64,000 bases of DNA from Caenispirillum bisanense (GTDB taxonomy: Bacteria; Pseudomonadota; Alphaproteobacteria; Rhodospirillales; Rhodospirillaceae), in NCBI RefSeq assembly GCF_039523075.1, contig NZ_BAAAEP010000024.1:1-64000 (forward strand). Direction: 5' to 3'. The first letter of the stretch is position 1. Every line of letters starts with the position of its first letter. Below the pieces are notes generated by a model. It did no database searches, was not told the DNA's origin, and worked only from the letters and a program-made list of their open reading frames with translations. The position numbers and the translations under genes are program-made. This document shows, one piece after another, positions 38,035-46,288 of the stretch.

Positions 38035-38838
38035 ATGCTGTTCCCCCGCCTGGGCCGCGTCCTCGCGCTCGCCACCCTGCTCGCCGCCGGCCTTGGCGCC
38101 GGTGCCGGTTCCGTCTCCGCCCAGCAGCCGAGCCTGCTCGACCAGATCAAGGAGCGCGGCAGCCTGCGCATCGGCGTGGAAGGCACCTACCCGCCGTTCA
38201 ACTACACCGACGAACAGGGCAATCTGGTCGGCTTCGAGATCGATTTCGCCAAGGCGGTGGCCGGCGAACTGGGCGTTAAGGCCGAGTTCGTACCCACCAA
38301 GTGGGACGGCATGCTGGCGGGCCTCGATTCGTCGCGCTTCGACGCCATCATGAACCAGGTGACCATCACCCCGGCGCGGCAGGAGAAGTACGACTTCACC
38401 CAGCCCTACACCATTTCCGGCATCCAGATCATCACCACCCGCAACCGCGCCGAGACGCTGACGACGCCGGAATCCCTGAACGGCCATGCGGTGGGCGTCG
38501 GCCTCGGCAGCAACTATGAACAGTGGCTGCGCGAGAACGCCCCCGGCGCCGACGTGCGCACCTACGACGACAATGTCGCCTCCCTCCAGGATCTGCGGGT
38601 CGGCCGCCTGGATGCCCTGCTCAACGACCGGCTGATGGCCGGCTACCTGCTGCGCCAGTCGGACGGCGCCGTGGTGGCCGCCGGCGAACCGTTCTCGCAG
38701 CAGCGCATGGGCATCGCCATCCGCAGGGACAACCCCGAGCTTCTGGCCGCCCTCGACCAGGCCATCGAAAGCCTGCGCCAGAGCGGCCGGCTGGCCGAGA
38801 TTTCCACCGAGTGGTTCGGCTCCGACGTGACGCAGTGA
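38035..38838 (+). CDS. polar amino-acid (probably cystine) ABC transporter binding protein
   Basis: A 267-residue periplasmic binding protein with a signal peptide ending near SVSAQQ. Family-3 solute-binding blocks are LRIGVEGTYPPFNYTDEQGN, GFEIDFAKAVAGELGV, DAIMNQVTITPARQEKYDFT and the Y-N-Q-W-L-type YEQWLREN. The EGTYPPFNYTDEQGNLVGFE wording is close to the cystine receptors FliY/TcyA. The sulfur-rich neighbourhood supports cystine as the substrate, but other polar amino acids cannot be excluded. GGAG lies 7 bases before the ATG. A permease and an ATPase follow. Confidence 0.88.
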   Translation: MLFPRLGRVLALATLLAAGLGAGAGSVSAQQPSLLDQIKERGSLRIGVEGTYPPFNYTDEQGNLVGFEIDFAKAVAGELGVKAEFVPTKWDGMLAGLDSSRFDAIMNQVTITPARQEKYDFTQPYTISGIQIITTRNRAETLTTPESLNGHAVGVGLGSNYEQWLRENAPGADVRTYDDNVASLQDLRVGRLDALLNDRLMAGYLLRQSDGAVVAAGEPFSQQRMGIAIRRDNPELLAALDQAIESLRQSGRLAEISTEWFGSDVTQ

Positions 38839-38842
38839 CGCC

Positions 38843-39505
38843 ATGGACGGCGTTCTCGCCTCGCTGGCCCAGGCGGCCCCCTTTCTGCTGAAGGGGGCCG
38901 TCTACACGGTGGTGCTCAGCATCGGCGGCATGACCTTCGGGCTGCTGCTGGGCTTCGTGCTGGCGCTGATGCGGCTGTCGCCGTTGAAGGTGCTGCGCTG
39001 GCCGGCGCGGGTCTATGTGTCGTTCATCCGCGGCACGCCGCTGCTGGTGCAGCTGTTCATCATCTACTACGGCCTGCCGCAGGCGGGCATCCGGCTGGAC
39101 CCCATTCCCTCGGCCCTCATCGGCTTTTCGCTGAACATGGCGGCCTATACGTCGGAGATCCTGCGCGGGGCCATCGCCTCCATCGACCGCGGCCAGTGGG
39201 AGGCCAGCTACTCCATCGGCATGACGCCGGCCCAGACCCTGCGGCGGACCATCCTGCCGCAGGCGGCGCGGGTGGCCCTGCCGGCGCTCGGCAACAGCTT
39301 CGTCAGCCTGGTGAAGGATACCTCGCTGGCGGCCACCATCCAGGTGCCGGAACTGTTCCGCCAGGCGCAGCTGATCACCGCCCGCACCTACGAGGTGTTC
39401 ACCATGTACCTGGCGGCGGCGGCGCTGTACTGGGTGCTGTCGACCGCCCTGTCGTGGGGCCAGCACCGGCTGGAAGCCCGCGCCTCCCGCCATGTGAAGG
39501 CCTGA
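38843..39505 (+). CDS. amino-acid ABC transporter permease
   Basis: A 220-residue HisM-type permease with about five membrane segments. Blocks of the family: GAVYTVVLSIGGMTFGLLLG, YVSFIRGTPLLVQLFIIYYG, AYTSEILRGAIASIDRGQWEA (EAA loop) and LPALGNSFVSLVKDTSLAATI. As a single permease gene it presumably forms a homodimer, as in the TcyJLN/FliY-YecSC cystine system. It lies 4 bases after the binding protein gene. Confidence 0.93.
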   Translation: MDGVLASLAQAAPFLLKGAVYTVVLSIGGMTFGLLLGFVLALMRLSPLKVLRWPARVYVSFIRGTPLLVQLFIIYYGLPQAGIRLDPIPSALIGFSLNMAAYTSEILRGAIASIDRGQWEASYSIGMTPAQTLRRTILPQAARVALPALGNSFVSLVKDTSLAATIQVPELFRQAQLITARTYEVFTMYLAAAALYWVLSTALSWGQHRLEARASRHVKA

Positions 39506-39509
39506 CGCC

Positions 39510-40265
39510 ATGACCACCATGATCGAAGCCGCCGGCCTGACCAAGCGGTTCGGCGACGTGACGGTGCTGGACGCCGTCAACCTTGCCGTGGCGAAGGGCG
39601 AGGTGGTGGCGCTCATCGGGCCCAGCGGCTCGGGCAAGACCACCCTGCTGCGCCTGCTCAACTGCCTGGAGGCGCCCGACGGCGGCACCCTGCGGGTGGG
39701 CGCCATCACCGTCGACGGCGGCCGCCCGCTGGCGCGGCAGAAGGCGGCGGTGCGGGCGCTGCGCCAGCACGTCGGCTTCGTGTTCCAGACCTTCAACCTG
39801 TTCCCCCACCGCACGGCGCTGGAAAACGTCACCGAGGGTCCGGTGGTGGTGAAGGGGGTGCCCCGTGCCACGGCCGAGGCCGCCGGCCGCGCCCTGCTCG
39901 CCCGGGTCGGGCTGGCGGAGAAGGCCGATGCCTACCCCTCCAGCCTGTCCGGCGGGCAGCAGCAACGGGTCGCCATCGCCCGCGCGCTGGCCATGGAGCC
40001 CGACGTGCTGCTGTTCGACGAACCGACCAGCGCCCTCGACCCCGAGCTGGTGGGCGAGGTGCTGGCGGTGATCCGCGGGCTGGCGGCGGAACATCGTACC
40101 ATGGTGATCGTCACCCACGAGATGGCCTTCGCCCGCGACGTCGCCGACCGGGTAATCTTCATGGAGGGCGGCCGGATCGTGGAACAGGGCCCGGCCCGCG
40201 CCTTCTTCGACACCCCCCAGGAACCCCGCACCCGCCGCTTCCTCGCCCGCCTGCGCGGGGAGTGA
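39510..40265 (+). CDS. amino-acid ABC transporter ATPase
   Basis: A 251-residue ATPase of the GlnQ/YecC group: Walker A GPSGSGKTTLLRLLNCLE (residues about 37-54), Q-loop FQTFNLFPHRTALENV, signature LSGGQQQRVAIARALAM, Walker B VLLFDEPTSALDPELVGEVL and H-loop VTHEM. It completes the three-gene importer begun at 38035. It starts 4 bases after the permease stop. A short gap then separates it from the convergent antitoxin gene. Confidence 0.95.
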   Translation: MTTMIEAAGLTKRFGDVTVLDAVNLAVAKGEVVALIGPSGSGKTTLLRLLNCLEAPDGGTLRVGAITVDGGRPLARQKAAVRALRQHVGFVFQTFNLFPHRTALENVTEGPVVVKGVPRATAEAAGRALLARVGLAEKADAYPSSLSGGQQQRVAIARALAMEPDVLLFDEPTSALDPELVGEVLAVIRGLAAEHRTMVIVTHEMAFARDVADRVIFMEGGRIVEQGPARAFFDTPQEPRTRRFLARLRGE

Positions 40266-40326
40266 GGGGGTGAGCGGGGGCGGGTGGGTATGCGCCCGCG
40301 CCTGCCGGCGTCGATCTACTCCCGAC

Positions 40327-40653
40327 CTAAGGCAACAGCGCCTCAACCGAGGTATCGAGGACCCGCGCCAGAGACTGATAGGTGTCCACCGTGCCGGTCT
40401 TGGCGCCGGTTTCGATCTCGGAGAGATAGCTTGCCGACAGGCCGCTGGCTTCCGCCACCGCCCGGAGTGACTGGCCGCGATACTCCCGCCAGGCCCGCAC
40501 GGGATGAGTGCCGTTCATGATCGGCACCGCGACCTCATGGGGCAGAGTGACATCGCCGGCGGCCTCCAGGGCAGCAACCAGATCCTCAAGATCCTGCAGC
40601 CTCCCGAGAAGGGCGTCATAGTCCGCCTTGGGAACCGAGATCATCTCAGTCAT
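40327..40653 (-). CDS. Xre-type antitoxin
   Basis: A 108-residue protein with an N-terminal acidic helical part (MTEMISVPKADYDALLGRLQ) and a C-terminal Cro/CI helix-turn-helix SLRAVAEASGLSASYLSEIE (about residues 61-80). It follows the RelE-like toxin gene with an 8-base overlap, the toxin-first order seen in HigBA-like systems. It should bind and neutralise the toxin and repress the pair at the palindrome at 40932-40952. Confidence 0.85.
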   Translation of the reverse strand: MTEMISVPKADYDALLGRLQDLEDLVAALEAAGDVTLPHEVAVPIMNGTHPVRAWREYRGQSLRAVAEASGLSASYLSEIETGAKTGTVDTYQSLARVLDTSVEALLP

Positions 40654-40906
40654 AGGCTTCCCGCCTGTGCTTGACGTTAAGAACGACCATGACTTCCACC
40701 ACTCCACCATCTTCAATGTGGAAAATGATCCGGTAGTCCCCCACTCGCAACCGCATGCAGTCGGTGCCGATCAGTGACTTCACATTGTTGCCAAGAGAGG
40801 GGGGTGCTTCCGCGTATTGCTCCACCTTGGCGATGATGCGGTGGCGGACCGGTCCTGGAATGGCCGCCATCTCCTTGACAGCCCGCTTCGTCCACCTGAC
40901 ACGCAT
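40646..40906 (-). CDS. RelE/ParE-family toxin
   Basis: An 86-residue basic protein with the RelE fold pattern: MRVRWTKRAVKEMAAIPGPV, then MRLRVGDYRIIFHIEDGGV, then VLNVKHRREAYD. The core RLRVGDYRIIF and the terminal HRREAYD are typical of mRNA-cleaving RelE toxins. It overlaps the antitoxin gene by 8 bases and is preceded by a palindrome inside its promoter. As part of a toxin-antitoxin pair it probably acts on ribosome-bound mRNA, but target and activity cannot be read from the sequence. Confidence 0.88.
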   Translation of the reverse strand: MRVRWTKRAVKEMAAIPGPVRHRIIAKVEQYAEAPPSLGNNVKSLIGTDCMRLRVGDYRIIFHIEDGGVVEVMVVLNVKHRREAYD

Positions 40907-40931
40907 GCGTCACCCCCGCCCTACCCCGTCC

Positions 40932-40952
40932 ATGTTCGCGAAATGCGAACAT
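40932..40952. promoter_or_regulatory. operator palindrome of the toxin-antitoxin pair
   Basis: ATGTTCGC-GAAAT-GCGAACAT, a perfect 8-bp inverted repeat, lies 26 bases before the toxin start. On minus it falls between a TTGACT and the expected -10 position, so binding of the Xre antitoxin would shut the promoter. Confidence 0.75.
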
Positions 40953-40975
40953 AAGTCAAGGCGAGCAACTACCCC

Positions 40976-42313
40976 TCACCCCTCCGGGTAGCACTCCTGG
41001 AACCGCACCGGGCGGCCCAGCGGGTCGCCGATGACTTCGTCGTCGCGCATCACCACCGTGCCGCGGATCACCGTGGCCACCGCCCAGCCGGTGACGGTCT
41101 TGCCGTCGAAGGGGGTCCAGCCGCAGCGGCTGGCGATCCAGGCGTTCTCGATCGTCCGCTTCGCGTTCAGGTCCACCAGGGTGAAGTCGGCGTCATAGCC
41201 CACCGCCACCCGGCCCTTGCCGGCAATGCCGAAGACGCGGGCGGGGCCGGCGCTGGTCAGGTCGACGAACCGCTCCAGCGTCAGCCGCCCGGCCGCCACA
41301 TGGTCGAGCATGATCGGCACCAGGGTCTGCACGCCGGTCATGCCCGACGGCGTGGCGGGATAGGTCTGGGCCTTTTCCTCCAGCGTGTGCGGCGCGTGGT
41401 CGGAGCCGATGACGTCCACCACCCCCTGGGCGATGCCCCACCACAGCATGTCCTGGTGTTCCTTCTCGCGGATGGGCGGGTTCATCTGCGCCAGGGTGCC
41501 GAGCGTCTCGTAGGCGTCGGCGGTCAGGGTCAGGTGCTGCGGCAGCACTTCCACCGTCACCAGATCCTTGTGATCCTTGAGGAACTGGATTTCCTGCGCC
41601 GTCGTCACATGCAGCACGTGGACGCGCCGGCGCGCCGCCTCGGCCAGCTTCACCAGCCGCTTGGTGGCGCGTAGCGCCGTTTCCGGGTCGCGCCAGACGT
41701 GGTGGAAGCGGGGATGCGCCCCTTCGTCGGCCAGATGCTTGCGTTCGCGCAGGCGTTCCTCGTCCTCGCAGTGGACGGCGACGCGGCGGCGGCCGCTGGC
41801 GAGCACGCGGGCGATCACCGCGTCCTGCTCCACCAGCAGCGAGCCGGTGGACGAGCCCATGAAGATCTTCACCCCGGCGCAGCCCGGCAGGGTCTCCCAG
41901 GCGCCCAGGTCCTCGGCGTTGTCGGGCGCGGCGCCGATGAAGAAGGCATGGTCGCACCACGCCCGCCCCTTGGCGCGGGCCAGCTTGTCGGCGATGGCCT
42001 CCGGCGTGGTGGTGGAGGGCTTGGTGTTGGGCATCTCGAAGATGGCCGTCACGCCGCCCTTGATGGCGCCGAGCGTGCCGGTCGCCAGGTCTTCCTTGTG
42101 CTCCAGGCCCGGTTCGCGGAAGTGGCACTGGCTGTCGATGACGCCCGGCAGCACGTGCAGGCCGGTGCAGTCGATCACCTCCGCCGCCTCGGCCGAGGCA
42201 GGCAGGCCAAGCGCCGCGACGCGGCCGCCGCGCACGCCGATATCGATCTGCTGGCGGCCGTTGGGCGTCAGCACGGTGCCGTTGCGGAGAATGAGGTCGT
42301 AACGGTCGGACAC
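40976..42313 (-). CDS. pyrC: dihydroorotase-type amidohydrolase
   Basis: A 445-residue amidohydrolase that closely matches alphaproteobacterial proteins called dihydroorotase. Blocks: LHVLPGVIDSQCHFREPG, MPNTKPSTTTPEAIADKLA, VKIFMGSSTGSLLV, VAVHCEDEERL, HVLHVTTAQE and IGSDHAPHT. In the usual HxH zinc motif the first His is Gln (Q62, with H64 kept); I recall the same change in other alphaproteobacterial members. Dihydroorotase closes the pyrimidine ring from carbamoyl-aspartate. It starts at GTG 42313 with GGAGAG upstream. It follows asnB by 17 bases. Confidence 0.85.
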   Translation of the reverse strand: MSDRYDLILRNGTVLTPNGRQQIDIGVRGGRVAALGLPASAEAAEVIDCTGLHVLPGVIDSQCHFREPGLEHKEDLATGTLGAIKGGVTAIFEMPNTKPSTTTPEAIADKLARAKGRAWCDHAFFIGAAPDNAEDLGAWETLPGCAGVKIFMGSSTGSLLVEQDAVIARVLASGRRRVAVHCEDEERLRERKHLADEGAHPRFHHVWRDPETALRATKRLVKLAEAARRRVHVLHVTTAQEIQFLKDHKDLVTVEVLPQHLTLTADAYETLGTLAQMNPPIREKEHQDMLWWGIAQGVVDVIGSDHAPHTLEEKAQTYPATPSGMTGVQTLVPIMLDHVAAGRLTLERFVDLTSAGPARVFGIAGKGRVAVGYDADFTLVDLNAKRTIENAWIASRCGWTPFDGKTVTGWAVATVIRGTVVMRDDEVIGDPLGRPVRFQECYPEG

Positions 42314-42330
42314 GGCGGGCTCTCCTGGGC

Positions 42331-44100
42331 TTACGGGGCGGCGGTCAGGGTGGCGAAGACATCGCCCTCCGGCAGCCGGCCGAGGATGTGGCGGCGGTAC
42401 CAGAGGGCATAGAACAGCAACGTCCAGGCGGCGAAGCGGGCACGCCTGTCGCTGCTGGTGAAGAGATGGCGGCCGGCTTCGGGGTCCACAAGCTCCACCA
42501 CGCCCGGCTGGGCCACCACCATGGGGCCGAGCATGGCGCCGTGGCGGGCGATCCATTCCCCCACCGGCACGGTGAAGCCGCGCTTGGGCGTGAACGGCTG
42601 CGCCGCCGGCAGGTGGCGCTGCAGCCATTGCCGCAGCAGCCACTTGCCCTGGCCGCCGCGCACCTTCAGGCGGTCCGGCAGGGCGAAGGCGAAGGCGGCC
42701 AGCGGCACGTCCAGGAACGGCACCCGCCCCTCGACGCCATGGGCCATCAGGCAGCGGTCGAGCTTGCCGAGCAGGTCGTTGGGCAGCCAGTCGGCGATGT
42801 CGAGCGCCTGCGCCTGCTGCAACCGGGTGCGCCAGCCGGCCGACGCCGCCGCCGCCTCGGCCGCCGCGAAGCCGCTGCGCCAGCCATCGGCCGGGCGCCG
42901 CAGCACCCCCAGGCCGTCGAAGGTGCCCTTGCGCCGCATGGGGCGGGTGAAGGGCCACGGCCGCATGGCATGGCGATAGCGGCCATAGCCGCCGAACAGC
43001 TCGTCGCCGCCTTCGCCGGACAGGATCACCTTCACCGCCTTGCGCGCCTCGCGGGCCAGCAGCCAGGTGGGCACGATGGCGTAGTCGGCGGCGGGGTCGT
43101 CCATGGCGGCGGCGATGGCCGGCAGGTGGTCCCAGAAATCCGTCTCGGTGACCGCCACCTCCACATGCTCCGCCCCGGCCGCCCTGGCGACCGCGCGGGC
43201 ATGATCGCGCTCGTCATGCACCCCGGTTTCGGGGAAGCCGGCGGTGAAGGCCAGCACCGGCGACGGGTTGAGCCGCGCCATCATGGCCAGCACGGCGGAA
43301 CTGTCGACGCCGCCCGACAGGAACATGCCGTAGGGCACGTCGGAGCGCTGGTGCAGGTCCACCGTTTCGGCGAACAGGCGGTCGAAAGCCTCCAGCGCCG
43401 CCCCGTCGCGCCGCACCGGGGCCGGCGTGCCCGGCGGCGGCAGGGCGGACAGGCGACGGCGGTCGATGACGCGGCCGCGCTCCACCACCAGCGTCTCACC
43501 GGGCAGCACGCGGCGGATACCGGGGAACAGGGTGGCGGCGCCGGTGGTGAACTGCAGGTTCAGAAGCTCGTCGCGCGGCGCCTCCGCCACCCGGGCCGGC
43601 ACCACCCCGGCGGCGACCAGGGCCGCCGGCTCGCTGGCGAAGGCGAACAGGCGGTCGGTCTCGGCGTAATACAGCGGCTTGATGCCGAAGGGGTCGCGGG
43701 TCAGCACCAGCCGTCCGGCCGCCGGGTCGTGCAGGGCGATGGCGTACATGCCGCGCAGGGCATCGGTGAAGGCAAGGCCGCGACGGCGGTAGAGGGCCAG
43801 CGGCGGCTCGCAGTCGGACTGGGTGCGGAAGCTCTCGTCCGGCAGGTCGGCCCGCAGTTCGCGGTAGTTGTAGATCTCGCCGTTGGCCACCAGCGCCAGG
43901 TCGCCGGGGCCGAACAGCGGCTGATCGCCCGTCGCCAGGTCGATGATCGCCAGCCGCCCGTGGCCGAGGGTGACGTCGCCGTGGCTGTGCACGCCCGAGC
44001 CGTCCGGCCCGCGATGGCCGAAGGCGGCCACCATGCGCTCCACCAGCGCGGCGGGAACGGGGGAGCCGTCGCGGCTCATGGCTCCGGCGATGCCGCACAT
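42331..44100 (-). CDS. asnB: asparagine synthetase (glutamine-hydrolysing)
   Basis: A 589-residue two-domain enzyme. The N-terminal glutaminase domain starts MCGIAGAMSRDGS with the nucleophile Cys2, followed by FGHRGPDGSG, VANGEIYNYRELR and the RDPFGIKPLYY block. The synthetase domain has the PP-loop FLSGGVDSSAVLAMM and SGEGGDELFGGYGRYR. It makes asparagine from aspartate with ATP and glutamine. AsnB homologues are frequent in polysaccharide clusters, where they may amidate sugars. Here it heads into the glycosyltransferase genes (4 bases after the first), so a role in surface-polymer amidation is possible. Confidence 0.93.
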   Translation of the reverse strand: MCGIAGAMSRDGSPVPAALVERMVAAFGHRGPDGSGVHSHGDVTLGHGRLAIIDLATGDQPLFGPGDLALVANGEIYNYRELRADLPDESFRTQSDCEPPLALYRRRGLAFTDALRGMYAIALHDPAAGRLVLTRDPFGIKPLYYAETDRLFAFASEPAALVAAGVVPARVAEAPRDELLNLQFTTGAATLFPGIRRVLPGETLVVERGRVIDRRRLSALPPPGTPAPVRRDGAALEAFDRLFAETVDLHQRSDVPYGMFLSGGVDSSAVLAMMARLNPSPVLAFTAGFPETGVHDERDHARAVARAAGAEHVEVAVTETDFWDHLPAIAAAMDDPAADYAIVPTWLLAREARKAVKVILSGEGGDELFGGYGRYRHAMRPWPFTRPMRRKGTFDGLGVLRRPADGWRSGFAAAEAAAASAGWRTRLQQAQALDIADWLPNDLLGKLDRCLMAHGVEGRVPFLDVPLAAFAFALPDRLKVRGGQGKWLLRQWLQRHLPAAQPFTPKRGFTVPVGEWIARHGAMLGPMVVAQPGVVELVDPEAGRHLFTSSDRRARFAAWTLLFYALWYRRHILGRLPEGDVFATLTAAP

Positions 44101-44104
44101 GGCC

Positions 44105-45172
44105 CTACTCCACCGGCACGGCGGCGGCCACCGCCTTGTCGGCGATCACCTGACGGAAGAAGTCGCGGTACTGCGCCACCACCTGCGCCTCGGTGAACTC
44201 GGCCTCATAGGCGGCGCGGCCGGCGGCGGCGAGGCGGCCGCGCAGGTCCTTGTCGCGCAGCGCCCGCTTGATGGCGTCGGCCAGCGCGATCACGTCGTCC
44301 ACCGGCGTCAGCAGGCCGTTGTCGCCGTCGCGGATCAGCTTCGCCGGCCCCTGGCTGGCGGTGGCGATGACCGGGCGGTCGTGGGCCCAGGCCTCGATCA
44401 CCACGTTGCCGAGCGGCTCGTGCCGGGACGGGCAGACGAACAGGTCGGCGGCGGCATAGAGCGCCGCCACGTCCTCCCTCCAGCCGAGGAACCGCACCCG
44501 CGGCTTGATGCCAAGCGCCTGGGCCTGATCCTCCAGCTGCTGGCGCAGGGGGCCGTCGCCGGCGATCCACAGGTAGCAGTCGGACAGCCGCGCCACCGCC
44601 TTCAGCAGCACGTCGAAGCCCTTGTTCTCGTGCAGGCGGCCGAGGGCGAAGATGAGCGGCACCGTGTCTGGGGTGTAGTTGGGCTTGCGCGGCGCCGGCG
44701 GCGCCTGTTCGGCGTTGACGAAGTTGGGCAGGTAATGCGCCCGCTCCGCCGGCCAGCCGTTCTTCACCAGATAGTCGACGATGTCGTGGGTGTTGCCGAC
44801 CAGATGGTCGCAGCCGCGATAGTATTTCAGGTCGTAGTAACCGCCCAGGCGGGCGACGTGGACGAAGCCCTCCGCCTTCGGGCAGAAGCTGGTGGCGCGG
44901 TTCATCCAGGTCAGCACCACATGGGGCTGGAACCGCTCGATCTCGCGCTTGAAGGCGGGCTTGGTGCGGAAGTCGAAACGGCCGCCGAAGGGCAGTTCCA
45001 CCGGGTTGAGGCCGGCCTCGCGCAGCTTGCGCCCGCGCTCTGCGTTCTGGCGCAGCAGGACGTGCTGCTGGATGCCGGCGCGATGCAGCGCCACCACCAG
45101 CCGCTCGAAGAACAGTTCCGCGCCGCCGTGCTCGGCGCCGGCCATGGCCTGTAGAACCCGCAAGTGCTCCAT
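44105..45172 (-). CDS. GT4-family glycosyltransferase
   Basis: A 355-residue GT-B glycosyltransferase. The N-terminal part begins LRVLQAMAGAEHGGAELFFERL, the acceptor-side motif. The GT4 donor site is clear: LGRLHENKGFDVLLKA, WIAGDGPLRQQLE and PSRHEPLGNVVIEAWAHDRPV (E-x7-E). It adds a sugar from a nucleotide donor to a growing glycan, probably the LPS core or O-unit, on the cytoplasmic face. Donor and acceptor are not predictable. Confidence 0.92.
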   Translation of the reverse strand: MEHLRVLQAMAGAEHGGAELFFERLVVALHRAGIQQHVLLRQNAERGRKLREAGLNPVELPFGGRFDFRTKPAFKREIERFQPHVVLTWMNRATSFCPKAEGFVHVARLGGYYDLKYYRGCDHLVGNTHDIVDYLVKNGWPAERAHYLPNFVNAEQAPPAPRKPNYTPDTVPLIFALGRLHENKGFDVLLKAVARLSDCYLWIAGDGPLRQQLEDQAQALGIKPRVRFLGWREDVAALYAAADLFVCPSRHEPLGNVVIEAWAHDRPVIATASQGPAKLIRDGDNGLLTPVDDVIALADAIKRALRDKDLRGRLAAAGRAAYEAEFTEAQVVAQYRDFFRQVIADKAVAAAVPVE

Positions 45173-45262
45173 TCCCCACCTGTGCGTCGAAGGACGGCCC
45201 ACCGCCCGTCCGGGCCGCGCTCAATCCAGCGTCAGCCGCGGCCGGCGGTCAAGGAAAACACG

Positions 45263-46288
45263 CTAGCGCCGCCGCAGCACCTGCGCATCCCACGCCTGCG
45301 CCACCGCGTCCCAGCCGCTGTCGGCGCGGCGGGCGACGGCGCCGGCGTGCAGGCGCGTCCACACGCCGTCGTCGCGCAGGAGGGCGATCACCCCCTCCGC
45401 CAGCCGGTCGAGGTCGGGTGCGATCAGGCCGTCGATGCCGTCGCGCACCCGTTCCCGCAGCGAGCCGATGCCGCGCGTCGCCACCGGCAGGCCCAGGCAG
45501 AGGGCTTCGGCGGCGGCCAGGCAGAAGGTTTCGTCCTTGTGGCCGGGGTAGAGCATGACGCGGCTGGCGCGCAGGGCGGCCACAAGCTCCGGCTTGGCGA
45601 CGCGGGGGTGCAGCACGATGCCGGCCGCCGCCATCTCCTCGGCGCTGCGCGCCGGCTCCGGCTTGCCGGTGTAGACGTGGAACTCGGCCTGCGGCACCGC
45701 CGGGCGGATGCGGTCGATCCACAGGCCGATCATGTCGTTGAGGCCGCGATAGGCCTGCGAGGTGAAGATGGCGCGCGGCGGTGGCGGCGGCTCGGCCGGC
45801 AGCGGCGGGGCGGCCAGGAAGTCGCCGGAAACGCCAAGCGGGATGACGATGCGGCGACGGAAGGGGTGTAGGCGGCTGGTGTCGCGCCGGTGCAGGTCGC
45901 CGACGAACACCACCTCCGGCCGGTAGCGCAGGAAGGCGCCCATTTGCCCCTTGCGGATGGTCCTTTCCACCCGCAGACGGTTGTGCAGCCAGGTGACGGC
46001 GCGGGCGCCGGCGCGGAAGGCCTGCGGCGCCTCGTCAAACAGGCGGGGGTCGTTGTTGACGATCACCACGTCGGCGGTCTCGCCGCGCGCCTCTGCCCTC
46101 GGCATCCAGCGCACGCCGGCCACCTCCACCGGCGCCGCCACGGCGTTGGCGACCGCCACCGTGTGCCCCAGGCGGGCGAGGTGGCGCGACAGTTCCACCG
46201 TTGCCGTCTCGATGCCGCCCAGCGCCTTCTCCCCCATGGAGCCGCCATGGTAGAGGGTGCTGGTGCTGTCGATGAAAAGAACCCTCAC
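45263..46288 (-). CDS. GT4-like glycosyltransferase
   Basis: A 341-residue GT-B protein starting MRVLFIDSTSTLYHGGSMGE, with GGIETATVELSRHLARLGH near residue 25. Donor-site features are IFTSQAYRGLNDMIGLW, FHVYTGKP and MLYPGHKDETFCLAAAEALC, where the second Glu of the E-x7-E pair is present. It resembles the other GT4 gene at 50649 in the motif LYPGH, suggesting an old duplication within the cluster. It lies downstream of the ligase gene with a 4-base overlap. Confidence 0.85.
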   Translation of the reverse strand: MRVLFIDSTSTLYHGGSMGEKALGGIETATVELSRHLARLGHTVAVANAVAAPVEVAGVRWMPRAEARGETADVVIVNNDPRLFDEAPQAFRAGARAVTWLHNRLRVERTIRKGQMGAFLRYRPEVVFVGDLHRRDTSRLHPFRRRIVIPLGVSGDFLAAPPLPAEPPPPPRAIFTSQAYRGLNDMIGLWIDRIRPAVPQAEFHVYTGKPEPARSAEEMAAAGIVLHPRVAKPELVAALRASRVMLYPGHKDETFCLAAAEALCLGLPVATRGIGSLRERVRDGIDGLIAPDLDRLAEGVIALLRDDGVWTRLHAGAVARRADSGWDAVAQAWDAQVLRRR

